A stretch of DNA of 64,000 nucleotides. It comes from Verrucomicrobiales bacterium. GTDB taxonomy: Bacteria > Verrucomicrobiota > Verrucomicrobiia > Verrucomicrobiales > DEV007. Position 1 is the first letter of the stretch; each line of letters opens with the position of its first letter. This document shows positions 62,724 to 64,000 of the stretch, in pieces. The stretch lies in contig JARGPJ010000008.1 of NCBI GenBank assembly GCA_029212615.1, forward strand, positions 186,001 to 250,000, in the 5' to 3' direction. The notes under the pieces were generated by a model. The model did no database searches and had not been told where the DNA came from. It saw nothing but the letters and a program-made list of their open reading frames with translations. Made by a program: the position numbers and the translations under genes.

Positions 62724-63971
62724 CTATTCCGCAGGAGAAACGGTCGGTAACTTCACTCCGTAGAGGACGATGGGCTCCTTGCGACCGCGAATCAGGCTGG
62801 GGGGAAGCGCTTCGACGGCAATGTCTTCCGTCAGGGCGCTCCGGGTCGATTCTGAAAGGAGAAGGGGGTAGCCCAGTTCTTTGGTCATCGACTCGATTCG
62901 AGCGGCCGTGTTCACGGTGTCGCCGATCGCGGTGTACTCCATTCTCCTGGGGGAGCCAATCGTTCCCACGACAGTATTGCCGGTATTGATACCGACGCCG
63001 ATCCTGATCGGGTCAAATTGGTACAGAGCCAGCTTCTCTCCCAGCTCATGAAGGCTTTCAAGCATCGCCGTGCCGGCGTTGACCGCATTCGAGGCGTAGG
63101 CTTTCGAGTGACCGGTTGCTCCGAAAATCGCCATCATTCCGTCTCCGACGAGTTGATTCACGATGCCGTCATGCGTTTCGATGATCTCGGTCATGTGTGC
63201 ATGATAGGTATTTAAAAGGAGCACCGCTTCCTTCGGGAGCAGGTTTTCGCATCGGGTCGTGAAACCTCTGATGTCGGCAAAGAGAACGGAAACGTGTCGA
63301 TCGACCCCTTCCAAATCGGCCTCTGATTTCAGGAGTTGCTCTGCAATTTCACGTCCCACGTGGCGGCCAAAAGTGGATCGAATCCGCTCTTTCTCCCGGA
63401 GACCATTCACCATGAGATTAAATTCATCAGCGAGAATGCCGAACTCATCAGCCCGGAGATTGTCAATCCGGACATCGAGATCACCCTTTCCTATGGTCTG
63501 GGCGGCGACACGAAGCTGATCCAGGGGTTTGGCAATGAGGCGTCCGAGAAGGGCCGCGCTGAAGATTGCGACAAGAATGCCAAATCCGGCGACGAGGAGC
63601 GCAAAATTGATGTTCCTGGAATCAGGACTCGGAGAGATCAGGAGCAACAGCAGCGCCACGATCGGGCAGATGCTCGCCGCAATGATCCAAACGATGCCAC
63701 GGCCCTTCACACTGAGGGCGAAAGCGCCCCGGACTTTGCTCGGACTGATTTCCTGAAAGTAGAGGGGAAAGAGGAGCGCCTGTCTCAACCAGTCGATGAT
63801 GAAGTAACCAATCGCGAGCGCGATCATCATCGAAATAATTACCGAAACCGGGAAATGAAAGAAGACATGTGGATTGATCTCCTCCTGTGAAAAATGGAGG
63901 CCCCGAAAGAGCGCGGGAATGCATAGCAGCCAGCCTGCCGCAGCGAGGATAGTGGCGATCCATGGCAGCAT
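62724..63971 (-). CDS. Membrane-bound class III adenylate/guanylate cyclase (5' end possibly outside window)
   Basis: 415 residues from ATG 63971; the frame stays open to the window edge, so the true start may lie beyond 64000. Four hydrophobic segments lie at about 5-25, 40-65, 92-112 and 122-145, then a HAMP linker (ARLIAKPLDQLRVAAQTIGKGDLDVRI). The catalytic domain has VSVLFADIRGFTTRCENL (metal-binding Asp), QLVGDGMMAIFGATG (second metal Asp), GVGINTGNTVVGTIGSPRRMEYTAIGDTVNTAARIES. The catalytic Asp, Asn and Arg positions look intact. It makes cAMP or cGMP from NTP under control of a membrane or periplasmic signal. Confidence 0.88.
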   Translation of the reverse strand: MLPWIATILAAAGWLLCIPALFRGLHFSQEEINPHVFFHFPVSVIISMMIALAIGYFIIDWLRQALLFPLYFQEISPSKVRGAFALSVKGRGIVWIIAASICPIVALLLLLISPSPDSRNINFALLVAGFGILVAIFSAALLGRLIAKPLDQLRVAAQTIGKGDLDVRIDNLRADEFGILADEFNLMVNGLREKERIRSTFGRHVGREIAEQLLKSEADLEGVDRHVSVLFADIRGFTTRCENLLPKEAVLLLNTYHAHMTEIIETHDGIVNQLVGDGMMAIFGATGHSKAYASNAVNAGTAMLESLHELGEKLALYQFDPIRIGVGINTGNTVVGTIGSPRRMEYTAIGDTVNTAARIESMTKELGYPLLLSESTRSALTEDIAVEALPPSLIRGRKEPIVLYGVKLPTVSPAE

Positions 63972-64000
63972 GATAACACGACGTTGCTGCCTCGAGTGGG

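Overview
The window looks like a chromosomal segment of a heterotrophic Verrucomicrobiota (PVC superphylum) bacterium. I infer this from the combination of DUF1501 and DUF1549/DUF1553 proteins with an ECF sigma factor and a FecR-LamG protein, two SHD1 (SLA1-homology) secreted proteins, two secreted sulfatases, a Gfo/Idh/MocA oxidoreductase and a LEPR-type giant surface protein. Recognisable Shine-Dalgarno sequences are scarce. No rRNA, tRNA, insertion sequence, integrase or CRISPR array was seen.

Layout. 1-7.4 kb, minus strand: a PAS-domain gene cut by the window edge, then an ECF sigma - FecR/LamG - DUF1549/1553 (CxxCH) - DUF1501 operon and a phosphodiester glycosidase. 7.3-11.0 kb: an ArsR-methyltransferase fusion divergent from metK-ahcY, a SAM-cycle module. 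11.2-14.4 kb: a secreted TPR-CHAT protein and folA. 14.6-35.35 kb, plus strand: the centrepiece, six same-strand genes encoding a two-GAF/HlyD membrane protein, a PqqD-M50-HlyD membrane protease, a 3,936-residue modular surface protein with an N-terminal LEPR motif, a TolC-type outer-membrane lipoprotein, a short SecA-like ATPase and an HlyD periplasmic adaptor. I propose that this is a dedicated and poorly described export system for the giant protein.

35.4-47.7 kb holds mostly housekeeping genes: an MsbA-like ABC exporter, a SanA-like protein, FabD, a sulfatase, a CPBP intramembrane protease, a 95-bp tandem intergenic repeat, an SpmA/SpmB-like fusion, a DUF255 thioredoxin-fold protein, a DEAD-box RNA helicase with an RGG-rich tail, and a response regulator. 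47.8-64 kb holds a secreted protein of unknown function, an O-antigen ligase-TPR protein, an MBL-fold hydrolase, an AmgK-like sugar kinase, RecQ, an SHD1-metallopeptidase-like protein, an operon of Gfo/Idh/MocA oxidoreductase, CNT nucleoside transporter and iduronate-sulfatase-like protein, a membrane protein of unknown function next to a caspase-fold protein with Ser at the expected Cys position, and a class III nucleotide cyclase running to the window edge.

How the genes fit together: metK, ahcY and the ArsR-methyltransferase form one regulatory unit around SAM/SAH. In the large locus the three lipoyl/HlyD proteins, the TolC protein and the SecA-like ATPase could together span the envelope, with the PqqD-like domain of the M50 protein a candidate reader of the LEPR N-terminus. 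That model is inference from gene order and domains only. Intergenic stretches over 300 bases are absent except 41090-41450, which holds the 95-bp repeats.
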